From the NCBI RefSeq assembly GCF_000001735.4, contig NC_003075.7, positions 5,767,001 to 5,831,000 on the forward strand: DNA of 64,000 bases, in the 5' to 3' direction. Source of the DNA: Arabidopsis thaliana. Taxonomy: Eukaryota; Streptophyta; Magnoliopsida; Brassicales; Brassicaceae. Of this stretch, positions 37,451 through 46,997 are shown one piece after another. The number at the start of each line of letters is the position of its first letter. Positions within the stretch are counted from its first letter, which is position 1. The position numbers were made by a program, and so were the translations under genes. The notes under the pieces are model-generated. The model saw only the letters and a list, made by a program, of their open reading frames with translations. It was not told the DNA's origin and ran no database searches.

Positions 37451-39093
37451 ATGGAAGCTGTGAAGGAAGCTGTGAGGAAGATTAAGTCCTTAGTCATACC
37501 ACATGCAGATGAGAAAGATAATGGTATTGTTTTTGAGATCAAGCTTAATGAGACAGATCAGAGAGTAGAAAAGTGGGGTCTTGATCCTTCTTTGGTATGT
37601 ATTGTCTTCTACTAAACTTGGCAACTTTTTTATGTTATAAGAGTTTTCTATTGAATTTACTATGTCCTTCGTTTGATTATCTTGCATTATTAGGATTTTT
37701 TCGAGGTAACAGGGAACTGTAATTTGGGACGTCCAAATAGCGAGGGATCTAATCAGTCTCTCATGGGTTCTGTGACCATTAGGAACATCTTTAATCCTAA
37801 GCTGGTACACTTGTTTTTACATATGCTTCTGATACCTATCTAGTTTATTTTGTAGTTTGATATTTTGATCCTTTAATACGCTTGGTTTTCTCTTAGGATG
37901 ATCTTTTGTCTAAGATTGAGTATGTACGGTTTCTGGAAGCTGTTAAAAAACCTAGAAACCGTACCTTCAAAACGAGCTTCTTCAATAGCAGAAAACTTAG
38001 CCCAGTGTTCACTGGAGGACCAGGCTATGAGGATCTAGTGCCTCCAATGTTTGTGGGTCGAGATTGTCTTAAAGCTACTATAACTGAGGTAACCAAGTCT
38101 CCTATATATATAGATAGTCAACTTGTAATCATCTCTCACAAGCACCTTTTTTTTCACGTCCAGAACTTAACCCGTCAGAGAGAACTCACATATGGAGTTA
38201 TGTTTGAAGAGATAATAACCCGAGATGAAAACAGGCGAATCTCTGAAAATGGGCTCTTGTTATCGCCTGACGGTGGAATCAGTATTAATGGACCTCCAAC
38301 AACTCTAAGTGGTACCGGTATTGACCACATTGCCACTCTACAAGCCAACATAACCCGAGACAACACCAAGCTAGTGAATGGGGCTGTTGTTGGAGAGAAG
38401 AATATCTTTCAGGTTTTGTATCAAATCCCTTGATGTTGGTGTTTTTAACTAAATTAGAGCTTTAATAGTGTACTAACACAAATCGCAGGTGGATCAAGGC
38501 TTAGGTATAGGAAATAATTTTCCGCTCTTCAACCGCCACCAACTATCATTAACAAGTTTCATTCAGCTGAAGCAAGTAGAAGAAGGATCCGATAAACCAC
38601 AACCACCAGTTCTAGTCCTCCATGGTCGTTACGGTGGCTGCATAGGCGATCTTCCAAGCTATGATGTTTTTGCTCTTGGTGGACCTAACTCCGTTCGAGG
38701 ATACAGCATGGGAGAACTTGGTGCAGCTAAAAACATTCTCGAGGTTAAATATAATTACGAAAAACATGCTTTTGTTTTGGTCTTTCAGTTTATAAAATCT
38801 GATAATGCTAATTGTATATAGCTTTTTTTTGGTATGTTGCTAATTGTATATAGCTTGGTGCTGAGATTAGAATTCCTGTCAAGAACACACATGTGTATGC
38901 ATTTGCTGAGCATGGAAACGATTTGGGAAGTTCAAAGGATGTGAAAGGGAATCCAACAGGGCTTTACAGGAAAATGGGACATGGTTCATCGTATGGTTTG
39001 GGTGTGAAACTCGGTATGGTGCGAGCTGAATATACTGTACGTCACAATCGTGGAACCGGTGCTCTGTTTCTCAGGTTCGGGGAGAGATACTAA
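37451..39093 (+). CDS. TOC75-IV: Short TOC75 homologue (outer-envelope Omp85 barrel)
   Basis: Omp85-family beta-barrel of the plastid outer envelope; TOC75-III is the protein-import channel and this short form is minor. Six exons: 37451-37594, 37694-37804, 37897-38088, 38164-38412, 38489-38743, 38854-39093, all in phase 0; 396 aa, about half of TOC75-III. The protein starts MEAVKEAVRKIKSLVI and goes straight into barrel sequence, so the transit peptide and POTRA domains of the long form are missing. The Omp85 signature region (DLPSYDVFALGGPNSVRGY with the conserved VRGY) and the C-terminal GALFLRFGERY strand are present. Recalled as AT4G09080. Confidence 0.93.
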
Positions 39094-39214
39094 GGTCATG
39101 CCATGAAGACTTTGTGCTGCTTTCTTTCTTAACTCTAATACTTTGGTTTATAATCCTGATACTCTAGTTATGTAAATGCGTGCATAGCAAGTCATTGAGT
39201 TTAGGCATTTGTTT

Positions 39215-39480
39215 AAAGCGATAGAAGAGAATAAGAACAAGCCGTTTCATGTCTCTCGTCACGACAGTAAATGTTTAGTTAGATTTGTTTTTGACTTTGA
39301 AGAAGTCTGTTCACTGTAGACGTAGAACACGTACTACATTTACTCATGCCCTCTCTATTAACTTGTTGATTACGCAAAACGACTTTTCCGACACTTATGA
39401 CCTAGTCCTTATTGGTCCACTCGCATTTCTCGGATGTTTATGTCCTCTCAATGGGATGTGACGGACCAATAAGGTTTATT
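39215..39480 (-). repeat. Inverted copy of the ATL-cluster promoter module
   Basis: Reads on the minus strand like 45100-45440 upstream of ATL35. Shared words (plus strand here): CTATTAACTTGTTGAT, ACTCATGCCCTCTCTATTAA, TAGACGTAGAACA.GTACTAC, TCTCGTCACGACA, ATGTTTAGTTAGAT and GAACAAGCCGTTT. It includes a hairpin with 12-bp perfect stems CCTTATTGGTCC (39407-39418) and GGACCAATAAGG (39463-39474). No ATL coding sequence accompanies it. Confidence 0.85.
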
Positions 39481-40319
39481 GTATTACATCTGGCCGGTTT
39501 GTGAAACACCGTCATATATCCGAAATGGTAACTTGTATATATTTTTACTGTATATAGAAGGTTCCAGATTTTTACCACTTGTTTGCGTAACTCTCTAGCT
39601 ATTAATGTATTAAAGATTTTATTTAACAAAATAAAACTCAAAAGTCACGAGTTCTAATGTCGAAGGTTAAAAATAAACAATTTTACATATGTTGTGATCT
39701 CTTTGTGAGTTTATCTATTTCTGATTTTAATGGTTGTTAGAATTGCTTAAAACGACCAGTACTGCAAGTTGATATCTATTAAACCTTTGATGAGCTTATT
39801 GTTCTGGAATTATCAAGGATTGGGGTGGTCTCATGTATTATCAACCGTCTAAAGGAAATGCATAAAATACAGTTTAGAAAGTTTTTATTTCAATGGAGAC
39901 TAAATATAATAGAGACGTGATGGTAGATTTTCATGAGTGGTTAAGTTATGAACTTATGATGGTATATATTTGAGCCTCGTGGTTTGAGTGGTGAAAGAAA
40001 TTTGTTCAGACTGAGTGGTCTTTATAAATATATTTATTTTTTGGGATTTTGAAGTGCAATTTGGATATGTCTCGTTTTTCATGTCTTATGTATACAATCA
40101 AATTAATTACGAATTGTATTCATCAATGGATGATTGTATTCACTAATGAATGATTGTAATCACCTATCATTTATTATGCATATTAGTTATTAAAACCAAA
40201 TATATATTTTTAAGACACTACACACATTTATCAAAACTTGGATCCGTAAAAACAAATGTGAATGTAATCACATATCATTTATTGTGCATATCAGATATTG
40301 AAACCAAATATATATATTT
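39481..40319. other. AT-rich intergenic
   Basis: No gene. 40190-40330 has two similar blocks (AAACCAAATATATAT.TTTTAAGACAC...ACACACATTTA at 40194 and 40300) that bring a duplicate copy next to the stop codon of the X8 gene. Confidence 0.45.
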
Positions 40320-40691
40320 TTAAGACACATACACACATTTACCAAAACTGAGATCGGTAACAGCAAATGTGCCAGTATTTTTGAAGCTACATGCCTTTTT
40401 GGTACGACCATGACTCTGATAATAAGCATTCATCACAAATGATGCATGATTTACAAGACTATTAGGGATATAACAGGATCCGCCTGGTTGAATTGGCCCA
40501 CAATCAACTCCTTCACTACATCCAAAATTAATATTTCCTTGTAGTTGCGCATTCGTTGCGTTCATCTTTGCTACACACCATTTTGTGGAACTCGCCACAT
40601 GGAGGTGGTTGATCATTATGGAAGATAGAATGATGAAAAGAAGTGCCAAAAGTGATGATATTTTGGCCATTTTTTTTAAATGACAATTCAA
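40320..40691 (-). CDS. Secreted X8 (CBM43) domain protein
   Basis: Small secreted protein with an X8/CBM43 beta-1,3-glucan-binding domain, probably apoplastic or callose-associated. Single exon; 123 aa from the first ATG, or 116 aa from MAKISSLL (40670), which gives a cleaner signal peptide (SSLLALLFIILSSIMINHLHVASS). The mature part has WCVAKMNATNAQLQGNINFGC, CGPIQPGGSCYIPNSLVNHASFVMNAYYQ and CSFKNTGTFAVTDLSFGKC, with the six cysteines typical of X8 domains. No GPI tail and no hydrolase domain. Isolated in AT-rich DNA; tissue of expression is not evident from sequence. Recalled as AT4G09090. Confidence 0.88.
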   Translation of the reverse strand: MNCHLKKMAKISSLLALLFIILSSIMINHLHVASSTKWCVAKMNATNAQLQGNINFGCSEGVDCGPIQPGGSCYIPNSLVNHASFVMNAYYQSHGRTKKACSFKNTGTFAVTDLSFGKCVYVS

Positions 40692-41558
40692 TTGAGATTC
40701 AAGTAATTTTGTTTTTGGATGTCTATGTGAGTAAATGTATATGTGTCTTTATATATTACTAGATAGTATTTAGAAGATAGTTTATATGTTTTTATATACA
40801 TAGATGTCTATAAAAAAAAGTTTAACCATATAAGAAGTCAAAGATTTTAAAAAACTTATGAAAATGAAAATATACATATATTATTAGAAATATATCTTTA
40901 TAATTTGAAATGATATCTAAAACTTTTAACCACTAGATAGTAGAAAATCAAAGATATAAAAATATTTTGGAAGAAAGAAATATATCTTTATAATTAGAAA
41001 TATATCTTTATAATTTGAAATGTATGATTATAGAAACAAAAAGATAACTTTATAACTTTGAAATTATATGTCTATGAAAAAGGTTCTATATATTAGAAAA
41101 CCAAAGATTTAAAGATATTTAAGAAAATAGAAATATATGAGTAACATCTCAAATCCAAAGCTTGGTCAATGAGAGAGAGAGCGCTACTAAATCGTCAAAA
41201 GAGAATAAAGCTAGGAAAAATATATAAAGTTGGTTTGGGGGTTTGTCACGAATGAAAATAGAAAATTAAAAATGTAAACAAGAGAAAGAAACGCAAGAAA
41301 AAGTCAATAAAATGATTGTTGGGAATTCATGGATTTTGCAGGGGTATTGATGATCATTTCATTCAAAGAAATCTAAGATATGTAATAATTTATTCTATGT
41401 TCACAAACTAGAAACACAAATGAATAAAAGAGCTACCATTTGCAGAATCAATTATGTAAGGTCTAGATACACCATTACTCAACAAATCGCTGGACGACAC
41501 ATCTAGTCATGCGTTATAAGCAAGTAAATTCACATATACACTAAAACTAATGGGTATG
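40692..41558. other. AT-rich intergenic with short AAATATATC repeats
   Basis: 40865-41130 contains several copies of GAAATATATCTTTATAATT(T/A)GAAAT and CAAAGATTTAAA.ATAT. No gene; promoter side of the X8 gene. Confidence 0.45.
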
Positions 41559-41906
41559 TATTAGGGATATTGTCTCACATCAGAAGATGAGTATGATTAG
41601 TGGTATATATAAAATATGAGTCTCTCCACTCATTGCTAATTGGTTTTAAGTTGGAAATCCACAGTCTAATATGGTATTGGAGCCCGATCCGCACATACTC
41701 AACCCAATTCACATCGGCCCATCCCAATACTTGGCCCACCAATCCATGCCCGAGCTTATCAAGATTGATGGCTAGATTTTCGAAGAGTCCTATTAAGGAT
41801 ATTGTCCCACATCGGAAGTTGAGTAGGATGTTAAGTGGTATATATAGTATATGGGTCTCTCCATTCATTGTCAATTGGTTTTGAGTTGGAAGCCCACAGT
41901 CTAATA
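41559..41906 (+). mobile_element. TRIM (terminal-repeat retrotransposon in miniature)
   Basis: Two direct terminal repeats, 41559-41671 and 41791-41906, share GGATATTGTC(T/C)CACATC, TGGTATATATA, GAGTTGGAA..CCACAGTCTAATA and most of the sequence between. The first is followed at once by TGGTATTGGAGCCCGAT, a methionine-tRNA-type primer binding site. The inner part is only about 120 bp with no coding capacity. Flanks GTATG (41554-41558) and GTATA (41907-41911) fit a decayed 5-bp target duplication. Katydid-type TRIMs have this layout. Confidence 0.88.
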
Positions 41907-42155
41907 GTATATGCTTATTAAGAGATCTAACTCATCCAAGTCTAGGTTCAAGCAAGTAAACTACACGGTTGGCGATTCTACTTCCTTGGAATAACCAATC
42001 AATTCTTGATGTCAACCATATGCATTAAGATTAAGTATAAACGAAGAACAATGTAAAACAAAACAACCCTAGAAATCGCCACTCAAACTAACTGATCATG
42101 AAGTTCTCTTTGAATAACCCTTTATAACCAACTAATTTAAAGGAATCAACAAAAC

Positions 42156-42160
<5 letters not shown>

Positions 42161-42190
<30 letters not shown>
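42161..42190. repeat. (AT)n microsatellite
   Basis: Fourteen or more AT dinucleotides, likely length-variable. Confidence 0.95.
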
Positions 42191-42191
<1 letters not shown>

Positions 42192-42284
42192 GATTCAGTG
42201 AGTATACTTGTTTTTATGATCGAGCTTTTGTGGAATAAGGATATGTAAATGTGGTCAGTTCAGAAGTGACTTACTTATTTTCTT

Positions 42285-43130
42285 AAAAAGATAAAATTTT
42301 CACAAATAGCATCATTTCAAGTTTTTTGGACAAAAATATCACTCAAATAAATATTTTATTTTTAATTATTAAAATTTATAAATAAGAAAATTCAAAAAAT
42401 AAATAAATTTCAGACAATATTTCCCCCCAAAAATTTCCATCAAAATTATTTCCACCAAAAACTTTTATAAACAAATTTTCCCGAAAAAAAAAAAAGAAAT
42501 TCACGAAAGATTTTATAAAATTCATGAAGGATTTAAGAAATTCATGAAGGGTTTCAAGAAATTCAGAATTAAACTTTTTTTTTTTTGTAACCCTTCCTTA
42601 ATTTCATGATAATTTTTCATGAATTTTGTAAAATCTTTTCTGAATTTTGTGGAAACTTTCAAGGAAATTTAGGAAGACTTCTACAAAACTAAGGAAGGGT
42701 TTCACGAAAGATTTTTTTTTGTGAAATCCTTCTTGAATTTTGTAAAATCTTTCTTGAATTTCGTGAAATTTTTTCCAGTTTTCGTAGAATCCTTCCTAAA
42801 TTTTCTTATGTGGAAAAAATTTGACGGAATGTTTTGACAAAAATTGTTTTTGGCGGGAAAGTTTTTACGGAATTTTTTTTGGCGGGAAAATTTGACAAAA
42901 AAAAATTCACGGAAAAATTTGAAAGATTTTTTTTTCACGGAAAACTTTGACTGATAATTTTTTTAATTAGGTGCTATTTTAGGAAGAAAATGTTTTGAGT
43001 GCTATTTGTAGATATTTTCAAATGAGGTGCTATTTTTGGAAGAAAATGTTTTGAGTGCTATTTGTAGATATTTTCAAATGAGGTGCTATTTTTGGAAGAA
43101 ATTTTGTGTGCTAATTGTGTCAATCTTTTT
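42285..43130. mobile_element. Probable foldback element with ACAAATAGCA ends
   Basis: The left side has TTTTCACAAATAGCATCATTT and TATCACTCAAAT; the right side has the complementary words GAGTGCTATTTGTAG and GGTGCTATTTTTGG, ending with GTGTGCTAATTGTGTCAATC. The interior (42400-42960) is a mosaic of short inverted motifs (AAATTCATGAAGG / CCTTCATGAATTT-like, GGGAAAATTTGAC). No transposase. Class uncertain, MULE-type suspected; exact ends not determined. Confidence 0.6.
42968..43112. repeat. 56-bp tandem repeat, about 2.5 copies
   Basis: Unit AGGTGCTATTTTTGGAAGAA + AATGTTTTGAGTGCTATTTG + TAGATATTTTCAAATG. The first two copies are nearly identical; the third is cut after GGAAGAAA and diverges. 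Confidence 0.9.
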
Positions 43131-44255
43131 TTTTTTGTTAACCGATATTAATTAGAGCTCAACAAAGTCAATTCACGTAAAATGTTGTTTACATATGTGA
43201 TATATTGTGGTTCAATATAATTTTTTTTGTGCAAAATTATCCGTATTTATATTTGCACTATGAAATATTAAAGGTAAATAAAAACTTATGAATTCTTCTT
43301 TATTAATTCCTTCAAATATACTGAGAATAATAATTCTTGTAAACTAGAGAAATTTTAACATTAACCTATTTTTCTATTTTCTTTGGGAGTTTCCTATTAA
43401 GGTAACTTTAAGAATAGAAACTAGTTATGTATTTAAAACGATACAAACTAGGATATCTAAATTGTATTAAAAAGATTGTACATTCAAAATTTGTATACGA
43501 GATCTTCAAATTTTGTATATAAACATCGAATTATATAAAATATTTTTAATAACTAAAAAAAAATATTTGTATCTTTGGCGGTCAACTAAACCTTTTTTTA
43601 TAGCATATATATATGATATATAAAGTTTCTTTATGATATAATTATCTATCTAACATTTAAGATTGTATTAAAGTTTCGAATTTTATGTCTACGTAATTTT
43701 GTTTCCTTTCATTTTATACACAATGTTGTATTGTTTGTACATGAATTCTTTTCAAAATAATTTTTTAGATATCATTCATATAAAATAGAGCTAATGAGAT
43801 AATAAATTACCTTGAAGGCTTGAACATTGTCGAGACAAAAGTTGAAAACAGAAGGACAAAAGATCACTGTCAAATAATTATTAATACATCAGAAAAATAA
43901 TTAAAAACGATAATATTGTTTTCAGTATTCACCTACACATAATATGAATATCATGTTTACATATTTCGACCTTTTTTGATCGGTTCTAATAATCTATATC
44001 TCAAAACTAACCAATCTCATCTAGATTCCGTCAAATTAAGTTTAGTCTATAATTACGAAACTAAAAAATATTAGCAAATGGGAAAGTGCTAGAGTCATTG
44101 CACTAGTTTATTATGTGAAACACGAAGAAACACGGTGGCGCGTAGAAATCACCTAGAAACTACGAAGAAGACGTGAACCCCACGTCTCTCTTTCTTCTTC
44201 TTCTTTCTCTATCTCTTCCCATTACAAAACTCAAGAAGATGTTAAAGTACGAAAC
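43131..44255. other. AT-rich intergenic; ATL39 promoter at right end
   Basis: No gene supported. About 44180-44240 is a CT-rich leader (TTTCTTCTTCTTCTTTCTC) just before ATL39. Confidence 0.4.
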
Positions 44256-44654
44256 ATGTCATACTTCAAAAGAAACGAAGGAACAATTGTGTTTGCGTTT
44301 GCGAGCATCGGGTTCATAGCGTTTTATATCATTAATTACTACATTCGGCGATGCAGAAACCGTGCCGCAGCAGCCGGGGACATTGAGGAAGCTCGAATGA
44401 GTCCGAGGAGGCCACCGCGAGGACTTGACGCTGAAGCCATCAAGTCGTTTCCTTCATTCGTTTACACGGAAGCTAGAGGAATTGAGCCAGGAATAGGCGA
44501 GCTAGAATGTGTTGTGTGTTTGAATGAATTCAAAGACGATGAAACGCTGCGTTTGGTACCACCTTGTGTACATGTGTTTCATGCTGACTGTGTAGACATC
44601 TGGCTTTCTCATAGCTCCACATGTCCTATCTGTCGTGCTAAAGTAGTTCCTTAA
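44256..44654 (+). CDS. ATL39: RING-H2 finger protein, short ATL type
   Basis: Membrane-anchored E3 ubiquitin ligase of the ATL family. Intronless, 132 aa. One N-terminal membrane helix (FAFASIGFIAFYIINYYI), a basic stretch, the GLD motif (RGLDAEAIKSFPSFVYTE), then RING-H2: CVVC, CVHVFHADC and WLSHSSTCPIC, with all eight zinc ligands and the Trp that marks E2-binding RING-H2 domains. It ends just after the RING (RAKVVP), without the long C-terminal tail of the next three genes, and has no N-terminal signal peptide. First of four tandem ATLs. Name by recalled gene order (AT4G09100). Confidence 0.93.
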   Translation: MSYFKRNEGTIVFAFASIGFIAFYIINYYIRRCRNRAAAAGDIEEARMSPRRPPRGLDAEAIKSFPSFVYTEARGIEPGIGELECVVCLNEFKDDETLRLVPPCVHVFHADCVDIWLSHSSTCPICRAKVVP

Positions 44655-45096
44655 TACGAGTCTCTTAATTAGCCTTTTACTATGCATTTTGCGTTACATA
44701 GTTCTCCCTTTGTAAATAAATTATCTTTATAGTGTTGATATTTTACCAACCGTAATGATGATACTACTCCATGGAAGGAAATAATCTACAAAGGAATTGA
44801 GGCATATTGAATTATTCAATGTCATGATGATGATGATGAATTAGACTAGAAAATGACAAAAACATAGTTTATCTCTTTGGTTACTTGTTCATGTATTACA
44901 CACTAAACACATCTATTTGGCTTTGGAGAGGGACCACCTATCATGCTGTGTACAACAAATATGTATATATGTAAGTTACAAGTTAATGAAACGTTCGGAT
45001 ATATAGTTATATACCATACTTTGAAGGCTTTAATTAGTTACTCATATGATGTAAACATTTGTTATGGTGCGAATAATCTAGCACCAAATACATAAA

Positions 45097-45440
45097 CCTT
45101 ATTGGTCCGTCACATTCCATTGAGAGGACGTGAACATCAGAGGGATGTGACTGACCAATAAGGATTAGGTCAAAACTGTTGGAAAAGTCTTGTTGCGTAG
45201 ATCAACAAGTTAATAGAGAGGGCATGAGTAATGTAGTACTTGTTCTACGTCTATAGTGACGTAAAGACTTCTTCAAAAGTCAAAACGTTAGAGGAAGAAG
45301 CCAAATCAATCATTCCGACCAAAACTAATCTAACTAAACATAGTAGTAATACAATATGTATTGTCGTGACGAGTACAAACCAAAATGTGTTTAGTATTAT
45401 AAAAACGGCTTGTTCGTATTCTCTTCTCTCGCTCAACACA
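45097..45440 (+). promoter_or_regulatory. Duplicated promoter module of the ATL array, ATL35 copy
   Basis: Contains a hairpin (CCTTATTGGTCC 45097-45108, TGACCAATAAGG 45152-45163), then AGGTCAAAACTGTT (a W-box TTGACC on the opposite strand), AGTCTTGTTGCGTAG, CAACAAGTTAATA, AAAGTCAAAACGTTAGAGGAA and TTGTCGTGACGAG. The same words in the same order precede ATL36 and ATL37, and an inverted set lies at 39215-39480. Regulatory role inferred. Confidence 0.6.
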
Positions 45441-45487
45441 TGAAGCTCAAGTGATCCACCGTGGTTAGCAAAAGGACGGTTCACATC

Positions 45488-46396
45488 ATGACTATATTCG
45501 CGAGAGATCTCATCTATAGGATCGAAACGAAGGTTTTGTTGCCGCTCTTCCTTGTCCATTTGTTACCTTATGTAACATGCCAGCAAGAGTCAGAATCCGT
45601 AGACCGCAATAGAAAAACCAATTTCCCAACGGAAACGGTAATCGCAATCATTGTGCTTGCAATATTTATCTCATTAAGCATGGTCGCTTGTTTCTTGCAC
45701 AAAACATTCTATAGAGCAGAGGTTGAGGCGGCAAGCCAAGAAGTGTTTCACAGTAGAGCGAGGCGTGGGCTCGAGAAGGAACTCGTTGAGTCCTTTCCAA
45801 TTTTCCTCTATTCGGAGGTTAAAGGGCTCAAGATAGGCAAAGGCGGAGTAGAATGTGCAATTTGTCTAAGCGAGTTTGTGGATAAAGAAACACTACGTTG
45901 GATGCCTCCTTGTAGCCACACTTTCCATGCTAATTGCATTGATGTGTGGCTCTCTTCTCAGTCCACATGTCCGGCTTGTCGTGCAAATCTGTCTCTCAAA
46001 CCCGGTGAGAGTTATCCATATCCGATCACGGATCTTGAAACGGGAAATGAACAAAGAGATGAACATTCATTGCTTCAACTAGGTACGAATCTAGATCGAT
46101 TCACACTTCAGTTACCAGAGGAGATGCAAAGACAATTGGTTAGCTTGAATCTGATAAGGACAAGCAACATGACCTTACCTCGAGCCATGAGTTCGAGACA
46201 GGGCTACAGAAGCGGTTTCTCTCATGGACGACAAACACTTCGGCGGGCCATATCTATGTCTCTAAGTTTCTCTTTACAAGCTGCTTCTGTTCGTTCCACA
46301 GTTGGCAGAGACGATCTAGTGCTAGAGACTTCCCAAGCTAAGGACAAAGATTTATGTGAACAGTCGTTCCAACACCTCATGCCAGAGAAGGTCTAA
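45488..46396 (+). CDS. ATL35: RING-H2 ATL E3 ligase with signal peptide
   Basis: Membrane RING-H2 ubiquitin ligase. Intronless, 302 aa from MTIFARDL; an in-frame ATG 27 bases upstream lacks equivalents in the sister genes. Signal peptide (VLLPLFLVHLLPYVTC|QQ), one transmembrane helix (VIAIIVLAIFISLSMVACFL), GLEKELVESFPIFLYSEVKG (the GLD region) and RING-H2 (CAICLSEF, CSHTFHANC, WLSSQSTCPAC). The C-terminal tail keeps LDRFTLQLPEEMQRQLVSLN but lacks about 40 residues present in ATL36/37 (Arg/Ser-rich STGLLSSW region), so it carries an internal deletion relative to them. Recalled as AT4G09110. Confidence 0.94.
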   Translation: MTIFARDLIYRIETKVLLPLFLVHLLPYVTCQQESESVDRNRKTNFPTETVIAIIVLAIFISLSMVACFLHKTFYRAEVEAASQEVFHSRARRGLEKELVESFPIFLYSEVKGLKIGKGGVECAICLSEFVDKETLRWMPPCSHTFHANCIDVWLSSQSTCPACRANLSLKPGESYPYPITDLETGNEQRDEHSLLQLGTNLDRFTLQLPEEMQRQLVSLNLIRTSNMTLPRAMSSRQGYRSGFSHGRQTLRRAISMSLSFSLQAASVRSTVGRDDLVLETSQAKDKDLCEQSFQHLMPEKV

Positions 46397-46451
46397 TCTT
46401 CTCTCTTATCGCTCCACGTGTCCTATATGTGGTGCTGATGTAGTTCCTTAA
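46397..46451 (+). pseudogene. Relic of a short-ATL RING 3' end downstream of ATL35
   Basis: TATCGCTCCACGTGTCCTAT and TGTGGTGCTGATGTAGTTCC TTAA translate as YRSTCPICGADVVP-stop, matching the last residues and stop of ATL39 (HSSTCPICRAKVVP). The following 3' flank (TGTCTCTTAA, TTTTGTGAATAAA) also resembles ATL39's. Only the end of the gene survives. Confidence 0.75.
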
Positions 46452-46539
46452 TCGTGTCTCTTAACCTTTGACTTTTGATTTTCCGTTTCATGCTTCCCTT
46501 TGTGAATAAAATTATCTTTGTTTTAGGCTTTCAACAATT

Positions 46540-46880
46540 TCAGTTGTCTAAAAATTAAGGATTAGGTCAAAACAATTTCAGTTGTCTAAAAAATAAAGTC
46601 TTGTTGCGTAGTCAACAAGTTAATACACAAACCTTATTGGTCCGTCATATTCTCTTTGAGAGAACATAAACAACAAATGATGGTTTTTCAATTGTCTATA
46701 CGTAGGGCGAGGTCAAAACTGTTAACATAGTCTTGTTGCGTACTCAACAAGTTAATAGATAGGGTATCGGTGTAGTTGTAGTAGTACTTATTCAAAGTCA
46801 AAACGTTAAGAGGAAAAGACCAAACTAATCATTCGGACCGAAACAATTCCAACTTAACATAGTAGTAATACAATATTTAC
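46540..46880 (+). promoter_or_regulatory. Duplicated promoter module, ATL36 copy (partly doubled)
   Basis: GTCTTGTTGCGTA.TCAACAAG and GTTAATA occur twice (about 46591 and 46730). The first is followed by ACCTTATTGGTCCGTCATATT, the second by AAAGTCAAAACGTTAAGAGG, AATCATTCGGACC and TGTCGTGACGAGCAG. So the module itself has been partly tandemly repeated here. Confidence 0.6.
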
Positions 46881-46997
46881 TGTCGTGACGAGCAGATCTT
46901 ATTGATCTACGAATCAGAATCTCTAAAGTGTAACAACTTCTTCTTCTCTTTCTCTCGCTATAATCAAAATCAGAATCTTATTGAGGACGTTAACATT

